A DNA stretch of 64,000 bases from Exiguobacterium sp. Leaf196 (GTDB lineage Bacteria > Bacillota > Bacilli > Exiguobacteriales > Exiguobacteriaceae): assembly GCF_001423965.1 (NCBI RefSeq), contig NZ_LMPV01000001.1:571908-635907 (forward strand), written 5' to 3'. A model generated the notes under the pieces. That model made no database searches and was not told the DNA's origin. It saw nothing but the letters and a program-made list of their open reading frames with translations. Positions within the stretch are counted from its first letter, which is position 1; each line of letters opens with the position of its first letter. Below are positions 51,579 to 60,116 of this stretch, in pieces. The translations under genes and the position numbers were made by a program.

Positions 51579-52316
51579 ATGAGACAGGAAGATGTACAAA
51601 ATGTCGTCGCGACGCCGATCAATGCGCCGGTTTTTCCGGCAGTCGATATCTTCTTTCGGAATCGGGAATACTTGAACATCATCTATGAGACGGACATCGA
51701 AGCGTTACAAGCAGTCGTTCCGGAACCGCTTGAGGTGCTGAGCAATCAGATCAAGTTCGAGATCATCAATATGCCAGATAGCACCGGTCTTGGGAGTTAT
51801 CTTGAGTGCGGGCAAGTGATTCCGGTTCGGTATCAAGGGGAAATCGGTGAGTTCTACCTATCGATGTATGTCAACAATCAGCCGGCGATCGCCTCTGGTC
51901 GAGAAGTAGCTGCTTTTCCGAAGAAGTATGGTTCACCCCGATTGTATCTCGACAATGATGTACTCGTTGGAACGCTTGACTATCATTCGCTCCGCGTTGC
52001 ACAAGCGACGATGGGATACAAATACGTTCCGATGGCAGTCGAAGAGGCACAGTCAATTGTCGGTGCGCCGCAGTTCATGCTCAAACAACATCGCGGTTAT
52101 CAAGGCGAGTTGATCATCTCTGAACTGACACGCAGTCAAATCACGGATCTTGAGATTAAAGAAGCATACCGTGGACCGGCTCGGCTTCAATTGTTTGAAC
52201 ATGTCATGGCACCACTCGCTGACTTCCCTGTTCGAAAGGTCGTCGATGCTCAGCATATCATCGCTGATCTCCGACTCGGTGGACCTGCGAAACTGTTTGA
52301 TTATCTAAAGGACTAA
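51579..52316 (+). CDS. Acetoacetate decarboxylase-family protein
   Basis: A 245-residue member of the acetoacetate decarboxylase family. GREVAAFPKKYGSPRL contains Lys115 and Lys116, the same numbers as the Schiff-base Lys and its pKa-lowering neighbour in the Clostridium enzyme. Length fits. It would form acetone and CO2 from acetoacetate, but many family members act on other keto acids. It is second in the LysR-divergent operon, behind AAGGAGGGATTC. The thiolase that could feed acetoacetate is at the far left end of the window, not in this operon. Confidence 0.9.
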   Translation: MRQEDVQNVVATPINAPVFPAVDIFFRNREYLNIIYETDIEALQAVVPEPLEVLSNQIKFEIINMPDSTGLGSYLECGQVIPVRYQGEIGEFYLSMYVNNQPAIASGREVAAFPKKYGSPRLYLDNDVLVGTLDYHSLRVAQATMGYKYVPMAVEEAQSIVGAPQFMLKQHRGYQGELIISELTRSQITDLEIKEAYRGPARLQLFEHVMAPLADFPVRKVVDAQHIIADLRLGGPAKLFDYLKD

Positions 52317-52339
52317 CACTTCTCTAACATCATATGTAG

Positions 52340-52376
52340 CAAAACGACCTCCAAAACGGATGGTCGTTTTGTTTTA
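52340..52376 (+). terminator. Terminator after the decarboxylase gene
   Basis: CAAAACGACC pairs with GGTCGTTTTG across a ~13-nt loop, then TTTT. Confidence 0.82.
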
Positions 52377-52417
52377 CCCTAAAAACTGGCATACTGAGAT
52401 AAGAGGGGGAGACGATC

Positions 52418-52936
52418 ATGCGACAAGTCATTGTGTTACCTTATCAATCAGAATGGGCGAGTGAATACGAGCGAGAAGCGGACCGATTACGAGAGGTGTT
52501 CGGAGTACGTCTTAAGCAAATCCATCATATGGGAAGTACATCAGTTCCAGGACTCGCGGCAAAACCGATCATCGATATCCTGCCTGTCGTCGATGCGCTC
52601 GAGGGAATCGAGCAGTTTGATGAACCGATGGAAGCACTCGGTTATGAAGCGAAGGGTGAATTCGGCATGCCGGGGCGCCGCTATTACCGAAAAGGCGGAG
52701 ACGAACGGACGCATCACATCCATCTCTATGCGACGGGAGATCCTGATATCAAGCGCCATCTCGTCTTCCGGGATTACTTACGCAAACATCCAGAAGAAGC
52801 CGCTGCTTACGGGGCATTAAAGGAACAGTTAGCGACAACATATCCGCTTGATATCGAAGCCTATATCGCCGGTAAGGATGCGTTCGTCAAGGAACTCGAA
52901 CTCCGCGCAATTGCTTGGGGGAACGCGCATGACTGA
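52418..52936 (+). CDS. GrpB/UPF0157 family protein
   Basis: A 172-residue protein of the GrpB (UPF0157) family, related in fold to nucleotidyltransferases. YQSEWASEYEREADRLR and IHHMGSTSVPGLAAKPIIDILPVVD are diagnostic, followed by GMPGRRYYRKGG and HIHLYATGDPDIKRHLVFRDYLR. Its biochemical activity is unproven. Start 52418 follows GGGGGAGACG. It overlaps the DinB-like gene by 8 bases and begins a three-gene run with that gene and a hydrolase. Confidence 0.9.
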   Translation: MRQVIVLPYQSEWASEYEREADRLREVFGVRLKQIHHMGSTSVPGLAAKPIIDILPVVDALEGIEQFDEPMEALGYEAKGEFGMPGRRYYRKGGDERTHHIHLYATGDPDIKRHLVFRDYLRKHPEEAAAYGALKEQLATTYPLDIEAYIAGKDAFVKELELRAIAWGNAHD

Positions 52937-53375
52937 CTGGGAACGTGCCCTCATTCGCCATGTCAGTGTTGGTGTAAAGACGTCGAAAGTCTTGTTTGAG
53001 AAGATCGAAGCAAAGGACTGGAACACGCAACCGATCCCTGGGAAGCGGACCGTCGGTGAAGTCGCCGTCCATCTCGCTGTATTACTTGAAGCCGATTTGA
53101 TGCTCGCAGAAGGGGCGACGGCTGAAGCGATGCAGGCACTTTATGCGGAACCGGTCACGTGCAATCAGTTATCTGAGCGAATCGATCAAGCGTTTCGGGT
53201 CTATCAAGAAAAAGTCACGGCCGGATTTTCGACGCGTCCGACGTACTGGGGAGTTACCGATTCGATGCATGGTTGGGCGATTGAAGCAGTCGTGCATCTC
53301 TATCATCATCGATCCCAGTTATTTGATTACTTGAACATCCTTGGGTACGAATTAGAGATCTCGTTATTTGAATGA
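52929..53375 (+). CDS. DinB-like metal-binding protein
   Basis: A 148-residue four-helix-bundle protein of the DinB/YfiT superfamily. Candidate metal ligands His48, His123 and His126/127 sit in EVAVHLAVLL and VVHLYHHRSQ. Family members are likely thiol-dependent transferases (bacillithiol or mycothiol), but most are uncharacterised, and DNA damage inducibility is not implied by the name. Start 52929 lies in the grpB 3' end. The next gene follows by 19 bases. Confidence 0.83.
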   Translation: MTDWERALIRHVSVGVKTSKVLFEKIEAKDWNTQPIPGKRTVGEVAVHLAVLLEADLMLAEGATAEAMQALYAEPVTCNQLSERIDQAFRVYQEKVTAGFSTRPTYWGVTDSMHGWAIEAVVHLYHHRSQLFDYLNILGYELEISLFE

Positions 53376-53394
53376 ATGGAAGTAGGGATAGCGT

Positions 53395-54279
53395 ATGGAA
53401 TATATCGTCGAAACATCAGCCGGTCGATTTGATACCCGGTTGACGGGAAGCGGGGACGTCACATTCGTCCTCGATCACGGGATGATGTCGAATCGGCATC
53501 AGTGGGGTTGGCTCCGAACTGAATTATTGAAAAGGGGACGGGTCTTTGAATATTCGCGTCTCGGTTATGGGCGGTCGAGTCGTGGCAAAAACAAACGACT
53601 CTTTACACATCAAGCGGATGAGTTGGCAGATGTTTTACGGATGCTTCGAGTTGAAGGACCGTATGTCTTCATCGGTCACTCGCTCGGAGCCTATATTTCG
53701 CTCGCGAGTGGACGATTATTTGCAGACGAGACACGCGGCATCGTCTTGCTTGATCCGTCGCACCCAGATGTCGATGCGGCATTGCCGAACTGGTACGAAC
53801 GAACACAAGAAGAGTGGAATCGATTCCTCTATTTTCTTAGTCACATTCGACCGATTGCTTGGATGATCCCTGACCGTTTGGGAAAAAAGATGTTCAGTGT
53901 CTTACCGGAGGCTGATCAATTGCCGATGTGGCAGCATTTTGCGGCACCTGGGCATTGGCGGGGAACGCTCGATGAATGGCAATCGGTAGAGGAGAACAAT
54001 CAGATGATTCTTTCGTTGATCGAAGACGTGACGCAGCCGGTCCTCGTCCTGTCCGCTTCGAACTGGGCGGGTGGTATGCCAGAAAGTTGGTTGAACCCGG
54101 CATTGACCGAACAAATCAATGCGGCTCACGCTGCGTTCGCCGACAGTTTACCGAACGGAATGTATCATGTGATTGCAGATACGAATCATTACACGATCGC
54201 CGGATTTTCTTACGAGGCAGCGGAGCGGATCACGGATTTGATTGGCTCGACATGGGATTTACCGATTCAAAGTCAGTAG
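53395..54279 (+). CDS. Alpha/beta hydrolase
   Basis: A 294-residue alpha/beta-hydrolase-fold protein. The nucleophile Ser96 is in FIGHSLGAYIS, HGMMSNRHQW supplies the oxyanion side, an acidic residue lies around VLLDPSHPDVD, and the likely catalytic His is near ADTNHYTIAGF. Substrate unknown (esterase, lipase-like or haloperoxidase-like). Start 53395 follows GGAAGTAGGGA. Last of a three-gene run; repeat B copy 1 follows in place of a normal terminator. Confidence 0.87.
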   Translation: MEYIVETSAGRFDTRLTGSGDVTFVLDHGMMSNRHQWGWLRTELLKRGRVFEYSRLGYGRSSRGKNKRLFTHQADELADVLRMLRVEGPYVFIGHSLGAYISLASGRLFADETRGIVLLDPSHPDVDAALPNWYERTQEEWNRFLYFLSHIRPIAWMIPDRLGKKMFSVLPEADQLPMWQHFAAPGHWRGTLDEWQSVEENNQMILSLIEDVTQPVLVLSASNWAGGMPESWLNPALTEQINAAHAAFADSLPNGMYHVIADTNHYTIAGFSYEAAERITDLIGSTWDLPIQSQ

Positions 54280-54295
54280 TAAGGTTACGCTTTTT

Positions 54296-54403
54296 CGTTT
54301 AGCTCGAATCGTTTTCCTGGGACAAGCATCGCGCCGGTACACTTCGTTGCAGGGTCGCTCCTGCTTGTATTTCCCTAGGAAGCGATTCCGAGCTTACAAA
54401 ACG
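54296..54403. repeat. Palindromic dispersed repeat B, copy 1
   Basis: A 108-bp imperfect palindrome. Left arm AGCTCGAATCGTTTTCCT faces right arm AGGAAGCGATTCCGAGCT, inner ACAAGC faces GCTTGT, and the centre holds CACTTCGTTGCAGGGTCGC. Copy 2 is at 63766-63866 with long identical stretches. It directly follows the alpha/beta hydrolase gene and precedes repeat A copy 2 by 29 bases. No coding potential seen. Confidence 0.8.
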
Positions 54404-54432
54404 TTTCTTTTCTTGTGCTTCGGAATATCTGA

Positions 54433-54625
54433 CGGAGCTGACTCTAAAGCCAGTATCTACAAAGAATGACGCGTCACACGCCACTCCTACAGGAAAAAGC
54501 GCATTATGCGCTGTCAGAGACAAACAAGATCCGCTTTCCTGCTTGAAGGAAGCAGGAAAACTGGCTTGTGTCTCGCCTGAGGAAAGGGCGTGAGAAGATG
54601 CGTCATTTTTTTGGAGTCAGCCCCG
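54433..54625. repeat. Palindromic dispersed repeat A, copy 2
   Basis: A 193-bp element with the same inverted ends as copy 1 (CGGAGCTGACTC and GAGTCAGCCCCG) and the same inner pairs, including TTTCCTGCTT with AAGCAGGAAA and GCGCATTATGCGC. It lacks the extra 16-bp-stem hairpin that copy 1 contains near its left end. No open reading frame or target-site duplication was found. Confidence 0.8.
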
Positions 54626-54672
54626 TCTACTCCTTGAGTCGACACTTATCGGCTTTTTTTAGGAAACAAAAT

Positions 54673-54692
54673 AAATCGAAATCATTACGATT
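54673..54692. promoter_or_regulatory. Zur box 1 upstream of the CobW-type gene
   Basis: AAATCGAAATCATTACGATT matches the Bacillus Zur box (AAATCGTAATNATTACGATTT) with about one mismatch in the core. It overlaps the -35 of the candidate promoter. Confidence 0.7.
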
Positions 54693-54719
54693 GACGTCAG
54701 TTAAAAAGTCGGTTACTCT
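54691..54719 (+). promoter_or_regulatory. Promoter of the CobW-type gene
   Basis: TTGACG (54691-54696), a 17-bp spacer and TACTCT (54714-54719), lying between two Zur-like boxes. Confidence 0.5.
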
Positions 54720-54724
54720 ATAAA

Positions 54725-54739
54725 GCGTAACGATTACGT
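54725..54739. promoter_or_regulatory. Zur box 2, between promoter and start codon
   Basis: GCGTAACGATTACGT keeps the CGTAA/TTACG inverted core of the Zur box with a 3-base centre. It lies downstream of the -10, where binding would block transcription. Confidence 0.5.
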
Positions 54740-54754
54740 TTTAGGAGATGGATG

Positions 54755-55879
54755 ATGATGCAACCGATATCGATCACCGTTTTATCCGGTTATTTAGGAT
54801 CCGGTAAAACGACACTATTGAACCATTTACTACATAATCGCGAAGGGCGCCGCCTCGCGATCATCGTCAACGATATGAGTGAGGTCAACATCGACGCGAC
54901 ATTGATTGAGCAAGGCGGATTCTCGCGGACGGAAGAGTCGTTCGTCACGCTCTCGAACGGCTGCATTTGCTGCACATTGCGTGATGATCTGTTGCTTGAA
55001 GTCAAACGCCTCGTCGACCAAGGCAATATTGACGGGATCGTCATCGAATCGAGTGGTATCTCGGAACCGATTCCGGTCGCCCAGACCTTCACGTATGAAG
55101 ATCCGGACAGCGCAATCGATTTATCACATGTCACGAAAATCAATGCGATGGTCACGGTCATCGATGGGTACCGTTTCCTGAAGGACTTCGAATCCGGTGA
55201 GTCGTTGATCGAGCGCAGACAGGCAGTCGATGAGACAGACGTGCGCGAAGTCGTCGATCTACTCGTCGACCAAGTCGAGTTTGCGGACATCATCGTCTTA
55301 AATAAAGTCGATCGCCTGACACCGGAAGAACGCCATACCGTCATCGGCTATCTAAAGGCATTGAATCCAGTGGCTCGTCTGATTGAGACGATGTATGGTC
55401 AAGTCGATCCGACAGAGATATTAGACGTTGATCTATTTGACTTCGAACAAGCAGCAGCAAGTGCCGGTTGGATCCGCGAGTTGAATGCCGAAGCACATAT
55501 TCCGGAAACGGAAGAATACGGGATCAGTTCATTCGTTTACAGGCGCGATATTCCATTCCATCCTGAGCGTTTGCTTGCCTTGATCGAAGATTGGCCGCAA
55601 GAAGTTGTCCGGGCGAAAGGATTCTTGTTCCTCGCGACACGTCCTGAGATGGCACTGTTGTTCCATCAGGCAGGATATGCGTCGAACATGGAATACGCCG
55701 GTCGCTTTGCATCAGACGAGGATCGACGGACGGAACTAGTCTTGATTGGGATCGGACTAGAACAAGAGAAGCTCGAAGCGTTGTTTGATGCGAGTCTCGT
55801 CCAGGAAGACGAAACAGACTGGGCATCTCTGAACGATCCGATACCCGGTCGTGAGATGTACGAAGAAAACTTTTTATAA
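54755..55879 (+). CDS. CobW/COG0523-family GTP-binding metallochaperone (YciC/ZagA-like)
   Basis: A 374-residue G3E GTPase. Walker A GYLGSGKT is at residues 12-19, the metal-binding GCICC motif gives Cys70, Cys72 and Cys73, ESSGISEP is the switch region and LNKVD the base-specificity motif. The C-terminal CobW_C domain (about 265-365) follows. Two Zur-like boxes in the promoter point to induction by zinc starvation, as for Bacillus YciC, which helps supply zinc to client enzymes. Three ATGs lie in a row; 54755 gives the best spacing to AGGAG (54752 and 54758 are alternatives). Confidence 0.92.
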   Translation: MMQPISITVLSGYLGSGKTTLLNHLLHNREGRRLAIIVNDMSEVNIDATLIEQGGFSRTEESFVTLSNGCICCTLRDDLLLEVKRLVDQGNIDGIVIESSGISEPIPVAQTFTYEDPDSAIDLSHVTKINAMVTVIDGYRFLKDFESGESLIERRQAVDETDVREVVDLLVDQVEFADIIVLNKVDRLTPEERHTVIGYLKALNPVARLIETMYGQVDPTEILDVDLFDFEQAAASAGWIRELNAEAHIPETEEYGISSFVYRRDIPFHPERLLALIEDWPQEVVRAKGFLFLATRPEMALLFHQAGYASNMEYAGRFASDEDRRTELVLIGIGLEQEKLEALFDASLVQEDETDWASLNDPIPGREMYEENFL

Positions 55880-55892
55880 AAGGTCAATCTTT

Positions 55893-55925
55893 AGAGAAAC
55901 CGTATCTGCGGTTTCTCTTTTTTGT
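55893..55925 (+). terminator. Terminator after the CobW-type gene
   Basis: AGAGAAACCG pairs with CGGTTTCTCT across TATCTG, then TTTTT. Confidence 0.9.
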
Positions 55926-55990
55926 TATATTTTCATAGTGAATGGGAAAAGAATACTAGTGAAGGTATGTTAATTGAAGGAGGAAGGTCT

Positions 55991-57514
55991 GTGCGCAACC
56001 GGATTTTACAATTCGCGCTTGTATTTTTAGTCGCCGGCGGAATTATTTGGGGACTATATCAACTCGGCTATTTATTTTATGTCTTAACGATTTCAGCGAC
56101 GGTTGTGCCGCTCGCCGTCATCATGATCATCTTCATCGAGAACCGGACAGCGGAATCAACGATCGCTTGGTTTCTCGTCCTGATTTTCTTACCGATTCTC
56201 GGTGTCATCATCTGGTTGATGTTCGGTCGGAATCCGCGGCGTCGCCGCCGGAATCGCCGTTCGCATGACGAACGGAAATTGCTGAAACAAGCGATTCGTC
56301 CAGTCCGGTCGCTTGCCGTCAGTGAATTGCCACCGAATCACTTGAAGCTTGCGAACACGATTCGCAACTTCGGTGGTGGCGGGGTGGACGTTCATACAGC
56401 AAGTGAGATTCTGACGAACGGGGAAGAGACGTTCCCGGCGATTCTTGACGCAATTCGTCAAGCGAAACATCACGTCCACATCCAGTACTACATCTATCGA
56501 AACGATGAGACAGGCAAGGCAATCCGGGAAGCATTGATCGAGCGACTCGAAGCGGGAGTCGAAGTGCGGTTCATGTATGACGGACTTGGAAGCTATATGC
56601 TTGGTGAGAATTTCCTACGTCCGTTACGCGACGCTGGGGCACATATCGCAGCCTATGATCCAATCTCGAGTCCCTTATTCATCTTCACGGCGAACTTCCG
56701 CAATCACCGGAAAATCGTCGTCGTTGATGGGAAGGTTGGCTTCACCGGTGGACTGAACGTCGGTGATGAATACGACAGCAAGAGTAAGAAGTTCGGGTTT
56801 TGGCGCGATACGCATTTACGGCTCGAAGGACGTGCCGTTAAGGAATTACAAGCGACGTTCCTCGATGACTGGATTTATGCCCAAATCGAATCGGACGACA
56901 CATGGGAGACGTTTGCGGGGGAAGAGACAATCCACCAGTACTTCCCGAAACATGATGTTGCGTCCGACGGAGCGATTCAAATTGTCACGAGCGGACCGAC
57001 CTCAAAGGATCCCGCGATTCGCAATGCCTTGATTGCGGCCATCATCTCGGCGCAACGCTCGATCTGGATTGCGACACCGTATTTGATTCCGGACAATGAG
57101 ACGATGACGCTACTTCGACTTGCTGCACGTGCCGGGCTTGACGTCCGCATCCTGACACCGGGGAAAGGCGATAGTTTTACGTCTTACTACGGCACCCGTT
57201 CCTACTTTGGACCACTCCTGAAAGATGGGGTCAAGATTTACACGTACAACCGTCACTTCATCCATGCCAAACTATTTCTCGTCGACGGCAAGATTGGGGC
57301 TGTCGGAACGGCAAACATGGACATTCGCAGTTTTGTTCTCAACTATGAACTAATGGCGTTCCTGTATGATACGGAAAGTGCCGAGCAGCTCGAGCGTGAC
57401 TTCATTGCTGATTTCGACGTCTCGATTCAGTTATCATCGAATGATTACGTCAAACGCCCGCTCCGCTTCCGGATTTTCGAGTCACTTTCGCGCTTGATTT
57501 CACCCTTATTATGA
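55991..57514 (+). CDS. cls: Cardiolipin synthase
   Basis: A 507-residue membrane enzyme joining two phosphatidylglycerols into cardiolipin. Two N-terminal transmembrane segments (about 5-28 and 33-55, with a further hydrophobic stretch to about 78) precede two phospholipase D motifs: HRKIVVVDGKVGFTGG from residue 239 and HAKLFLVDGKIGAVGTAN from residue 425. Length is normal for Firmicute Cls. GTG 55991 follows AAGGAGGAAGG; the in-frame ATG further upstream (55922) lies in the terminator region and is rejected. Confidence 0.95.
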   Translation: MRNRILQFALVFLVAGGIIWGLYQLGYLFYVLTISATVVPLAVIMIIFIENRTAESTIAWFLVLIFLPILGVIIWLMFGRNPRRRRRNRRSHDERKLLKQAIRPVRSLAVSELPPNHLKLANTIRNFGGGGVDVHTASEILTNGEETFPAILDAIRQAKHHVHIQYYIYRNDETGKAIREALIERLEAGVEVRFMYDGLGSYMLGENFLRPLRDAGAHIAAYDPISSPLFIFTANFRNHRKIVVVDGKVGFTGGLNVGDEYDSKSKKFGFWRDTHLRLEGRAVKELQATFLDDWIYAQIESDDTWETFAGEETIHQYFPKHDVASDGAIQIVTSGPTSKDPAIRNALIAAIISAQRSIWIATPYLIPDNETMTLLRLAARAGLDVRILTPGKGDSFTSYYGTRSYFGPLLKDGVKIYTYNRHFIHAKLFLVDGKIGAVGTANMDIRSFVLNYELMAFLYDTESAEQLERDFIADFDVSIQLSSNDYVKRPLRFRIFESLSRLISPLL

Positions 57515-57520
57515 CGTAAC

Positions 57521-57556
57521 GTCCCGCATCTATTTTCAGGTGCGGGACATTTTTAG
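57521..57556 (+). terminator. Terminator after cls
   Basis: GTCCCGCA pairs with TGCGGGAC across a ~13-nt loop, then TTTTT. Confidence 0.82.
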
Positions 57557-57603
57557 GTTGATTCTTCCTTGAAGTGGGAACATGAACTCTTATACACTAG
57601 ATG

Positions 57604-57617
57604 TGTAATCGGTTGCA
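57604..57617. promoter_or_regulatory. LacI-type operator or cre upstream of the GH31 gene
   Basis: TGTAATCGGTTGCA matches the LacI/CcpA-family half-site layout TGNAANCGNTTNCA exactly. It lies 50 bases before the start codon. It could bind CcpA or a sugar-specific LacI-family repressor encoded elsewhere. Confidence 0.5.
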
Positions 57618-57666
57618 CACTACTTAGCCTGGAAGGAAGTGAAAGGGACGGAAGTCCCGAACCCGT

Positions 57667-60042
57667 ATGCGAACAATTGATGAATCCCATTTCTACACGC
57701 GCGACATGAAACCACAAGCACGACCAGACGCTATCATTCAAGGAGATGTCTACCGTTTCACGGTCTTGACGAGTCGGATGATTCGACTCGAATACGCGGC
57801 GGATGGACAATTCGAGGATCGACCGACCCAAACGGTCTTCAATCGTGATTTCCCGGTACCTGCTTACCGCATCGTTGAAAACGAGGAAGAATTGCAAATC
57901 ATCACCGAGCACGTCCATCTGCATTATACAAAGGGACCGTTCGCTGCAAACACACTTTATATCGATGTCTTAGGGAACTTCAGTACCTATTACAGCCGTT
58001 ATACGTTCGGCGGACCGCTCCGGACATTAAAAGGAACGGCACGGACGCTTGACCACGCGGACGGTGTCATTCCTCTCGAGGAAGGAATTGTCTCACGGCA
58101 AGGATACGCGGCGATCGACGATTCGAACGCCTTCGTACTGACGGAAGACCACTTCGTCGAACCGCGTCGCTCTGGTACGCATGACATCTATTATTTCGGA
58201 TACGGTCACGACTACAAACAGGCACTGCGTGACTTCTACCACCTGACAGGACCGACACCGATGTTACCGCGTCAGGTACTTGGCAACTGGTGGAGTCGCT
58301 ACTGGCGTTATAGTGAGAAAGAATATAAGGACTTGATGACACGCTTCAAGACGGAAGATATTCCGTTCTCGGTCAGCGTTATCGACATGGACTGGCACGT
58401 TACCGATATTCCGGAACGATACGGGAGCGGTTGGACGGGTTATACGTGGAACCGTGATTTGTTCCCGGATCCACGGGGCTTCTTGCAATGGTTGAAGGAC
58501 GACGATCGGATGGTCACGCTCAACTTGCATCCGGCGGACGGTGTGCGTGGGTTTGAGGAAGCATACGAGGCGATGGCGGTCGCGATGGGTGTTGATCCCG
58601 AATCGGATGTCCGGATTCCGTTTGATTTTTCGGACCGGACGTTTATCGAGAACTACTTCACGAAGTTGCATCATCCGCATGAGGCGGATGGCGTCGACTT
58701 CTGGTGGATCGACTGGCAACAGGGTGCGAACTCGAAGATGAAAGGGCTTGATCCGCTCTGGATGCTCAATCATTACCACGCACTCGATATCGCACGTGAT
58801 GGTAATCGACCGTTGATCTTCTCACGTTACGCGGGACCCGGAAGTCACCGTTATCCGGTCGGTTTCTCGGGTGATACGATCATCTCGTGGGCATCACTCC
58901 AATTCCAGCCGTATTTCACGGCGACGGCGTCGAACATCGGTTACGGATGGTGGAGTCATGATATCGGGGGTCACCAGCGCGGGGAAAAAGATGACGAGTT
59001 ATCGACACGTTGGCTCCAGTACGGTGTCTTCAGTCCGATTATGCGTCTGCATAGTACGATGAGCATCTTCAATGGGAAGGAACCATGGCGCTATTCGACC
59101 GATGCGGCGAACGTCATGAAGAAATATTTACGACTTCGGCATCAGCTCGTGCCGTACATCTACACGATGAATGCCCGCAATCACTTTGACGGCTTGCCCC
59201 TCGTCTCACCAATGTATTATGAGCATCCAGAAGACGATCAAGCATACAATGTCCCGAATCAGTTCTACTTCGGAACGGAATTGATCGTCACGCCGATGGT
59301 CACACCGATGCACCGGAAACTGCACATGACGGCTGCGACTGCATGGTTGCCAGAAGGAGAATGGTTCGATTTCTTCAATGGGCACCGTTATCGAGGTGGC
59401 AAACAGATCCGTCTGTTCCGCTATCTCGAAGACCAAGGCGTACTTGCGAAAGCCGGTGCGATCGTCCCACTCGGTCGTCATCTCGAGCATTCGAATGCAT
59501 TGCATAATCCGGACGATCTCGAAGTTGTCGTCTTCCCAGGAGCCTCGAACCGGTTTACGTTGTTTGAAGACGACAGCACAGGGATCGCACACCGCGATGG
59601 CGTCAATGTTGAGACGACATTCGCGCTCGACTGGGAAGCGCGTGAACTGACGATCGCTGCACCCACTGGACATCGTGACTTGCTACCGGAAAATCGGTCA
59701 ATCACATTGATTTTACGCGGGGTCCGCGAAGGTTACGTCCAGCGCGACGGGGAAAGTGTCACCGGCGTCTATGATCATGCGACGCAGTCACTTCGTGTCG
59801 AACTCGGTGAAGTGACGGATACGATCACGTTGTCGCTCCAAGTCGAGATCTCGACGAACGAGAACAAGATGGACCGGTTGTATGCGTTCCTCGATCAAGC
59901 GGAAATCAGCTATGACCTGAAGGATCGTTTGTATCGTCTATTGTCACAAAAGCTCGATCCGGTCAACATGATGCACCAGTTGCAAGCACTTGAACTGGAG
60001 AAGGATCTTGTCGACTGCCTGCTTGAGTTGATGTTGTCTTAA
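57667..60042 (+). CDS. Glycoside hydrolase family 31 (alpha-glucosidase-like)
   Basis: A 791-residue cytoplasmic GH31 enzyme. The N-terminal beta-sandwich (about 25-200) precedes the TIM barrel with SVIDMDWHVTD, FWWIDWQQG (Asp349 as probable nucleophile) and FSRYAGPGSHRYPVGFSGDT (acid/base region), then AMYYEHPEDDQAYNVPNQFYFG-type and a C-terminal beta domain resembling DUF5110. No signal peptide. The WIDWQQG form differs from the common WxDMNE of alpha-glucosidases, so substrate (maltose, isomaltose, other alpha-glucosides) is open. The nearest SD-like GGAAG lies 12 bases upstream, so initiation is slightly unusual. Confidence 0.88.
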   Translation: MRTIDESHFYTRDMKPQARPDAIIQGDVYRFTVLTSRMIRLEYAADGQFEDRPTQTVFNRDFPVPAYRIVENEEELQIITEHVHLHYTKGPFAANTLYIDVLGNFSTYYSRYTFGGPLRTLKGTARTLDHADGVIPLEEGIVSRQGYAAIDDSNAFVLTEDHFVEPRRSGTHDIYYFGYGHDYKQALRDFYHLTGPTPMLPRQVLGNWWSRYWRYSEKEYKDLMTRFKTEDIPFSVSVIDMDWHVTDIPERYGSGWTGYTWNRDLFPDPRGFLQWLKDDDRMVTLNLHPADGVRGFEEAYEAMAVAMGVDPESDVRIPFDFSDRTFIENYFTKLHHPHEADGVDFWWIDWQQGANSKMKGLDPLWMLNHYHALDIARDGNRPLIFSRYAGPGSHRYPVGFSGDTIISWASLQFQPYFTATASNIGYGWWSHDIGGHQRGEKDDELSTRWLQYGVFSPIMRLHSTMSIFNGKEPWRYSTDAANVMKKYLRLRHQLVPYIYTMNARNHFDGLPLVSPMYYEHPEDDQAYNVPNQFYFGTELIVTPMVTPMHRKLHMTAATAWLPEGEWFDFFNGHRYRGGKQIRLFRYLEDQGVLAKAGAIVPLGRHLEHSNALHNPDDLEVVVFPGASNRFTLFEDDSTGIAHRDGVNVETTFALDWEARELTIAAPTGHRDLLPENRSITLILRGVREGYVQRDGESVTGVYDHATQSLRVELGEVTDTITLSLQVEISTNENKMDRLYAFLDQAEISYDLKDRLYRLLSQKLDPVNMMHQLQALELEKDLVDCLLELMLS

Positions 60043-60059
60043 AAGATTTTATATGCATG

Positions 60060-60109
60060 CAAAAAGCCAGTATTCGTCATCCGTTTGGACGAGGAATACT
60101 GGCTTTATG
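60060..60109. terminator. Bidirectional terminator between GH31 and SUKH genes
   Basis: AAAGCCAGTATTC pairs with GGAATACTGGCTTT; inner GTCATCC and GGACGA also pair. A/T runs on both sides serve the convergent genes. Confidence 0.85.
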
Positions 60110-60116
60110 GTTTAGG

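Noticed and set aside
58264-58779. 171-codon minus-strand frame inside the GH31 gene
   Set aside because: Antisense to the conserved active-site region and without its own signals.
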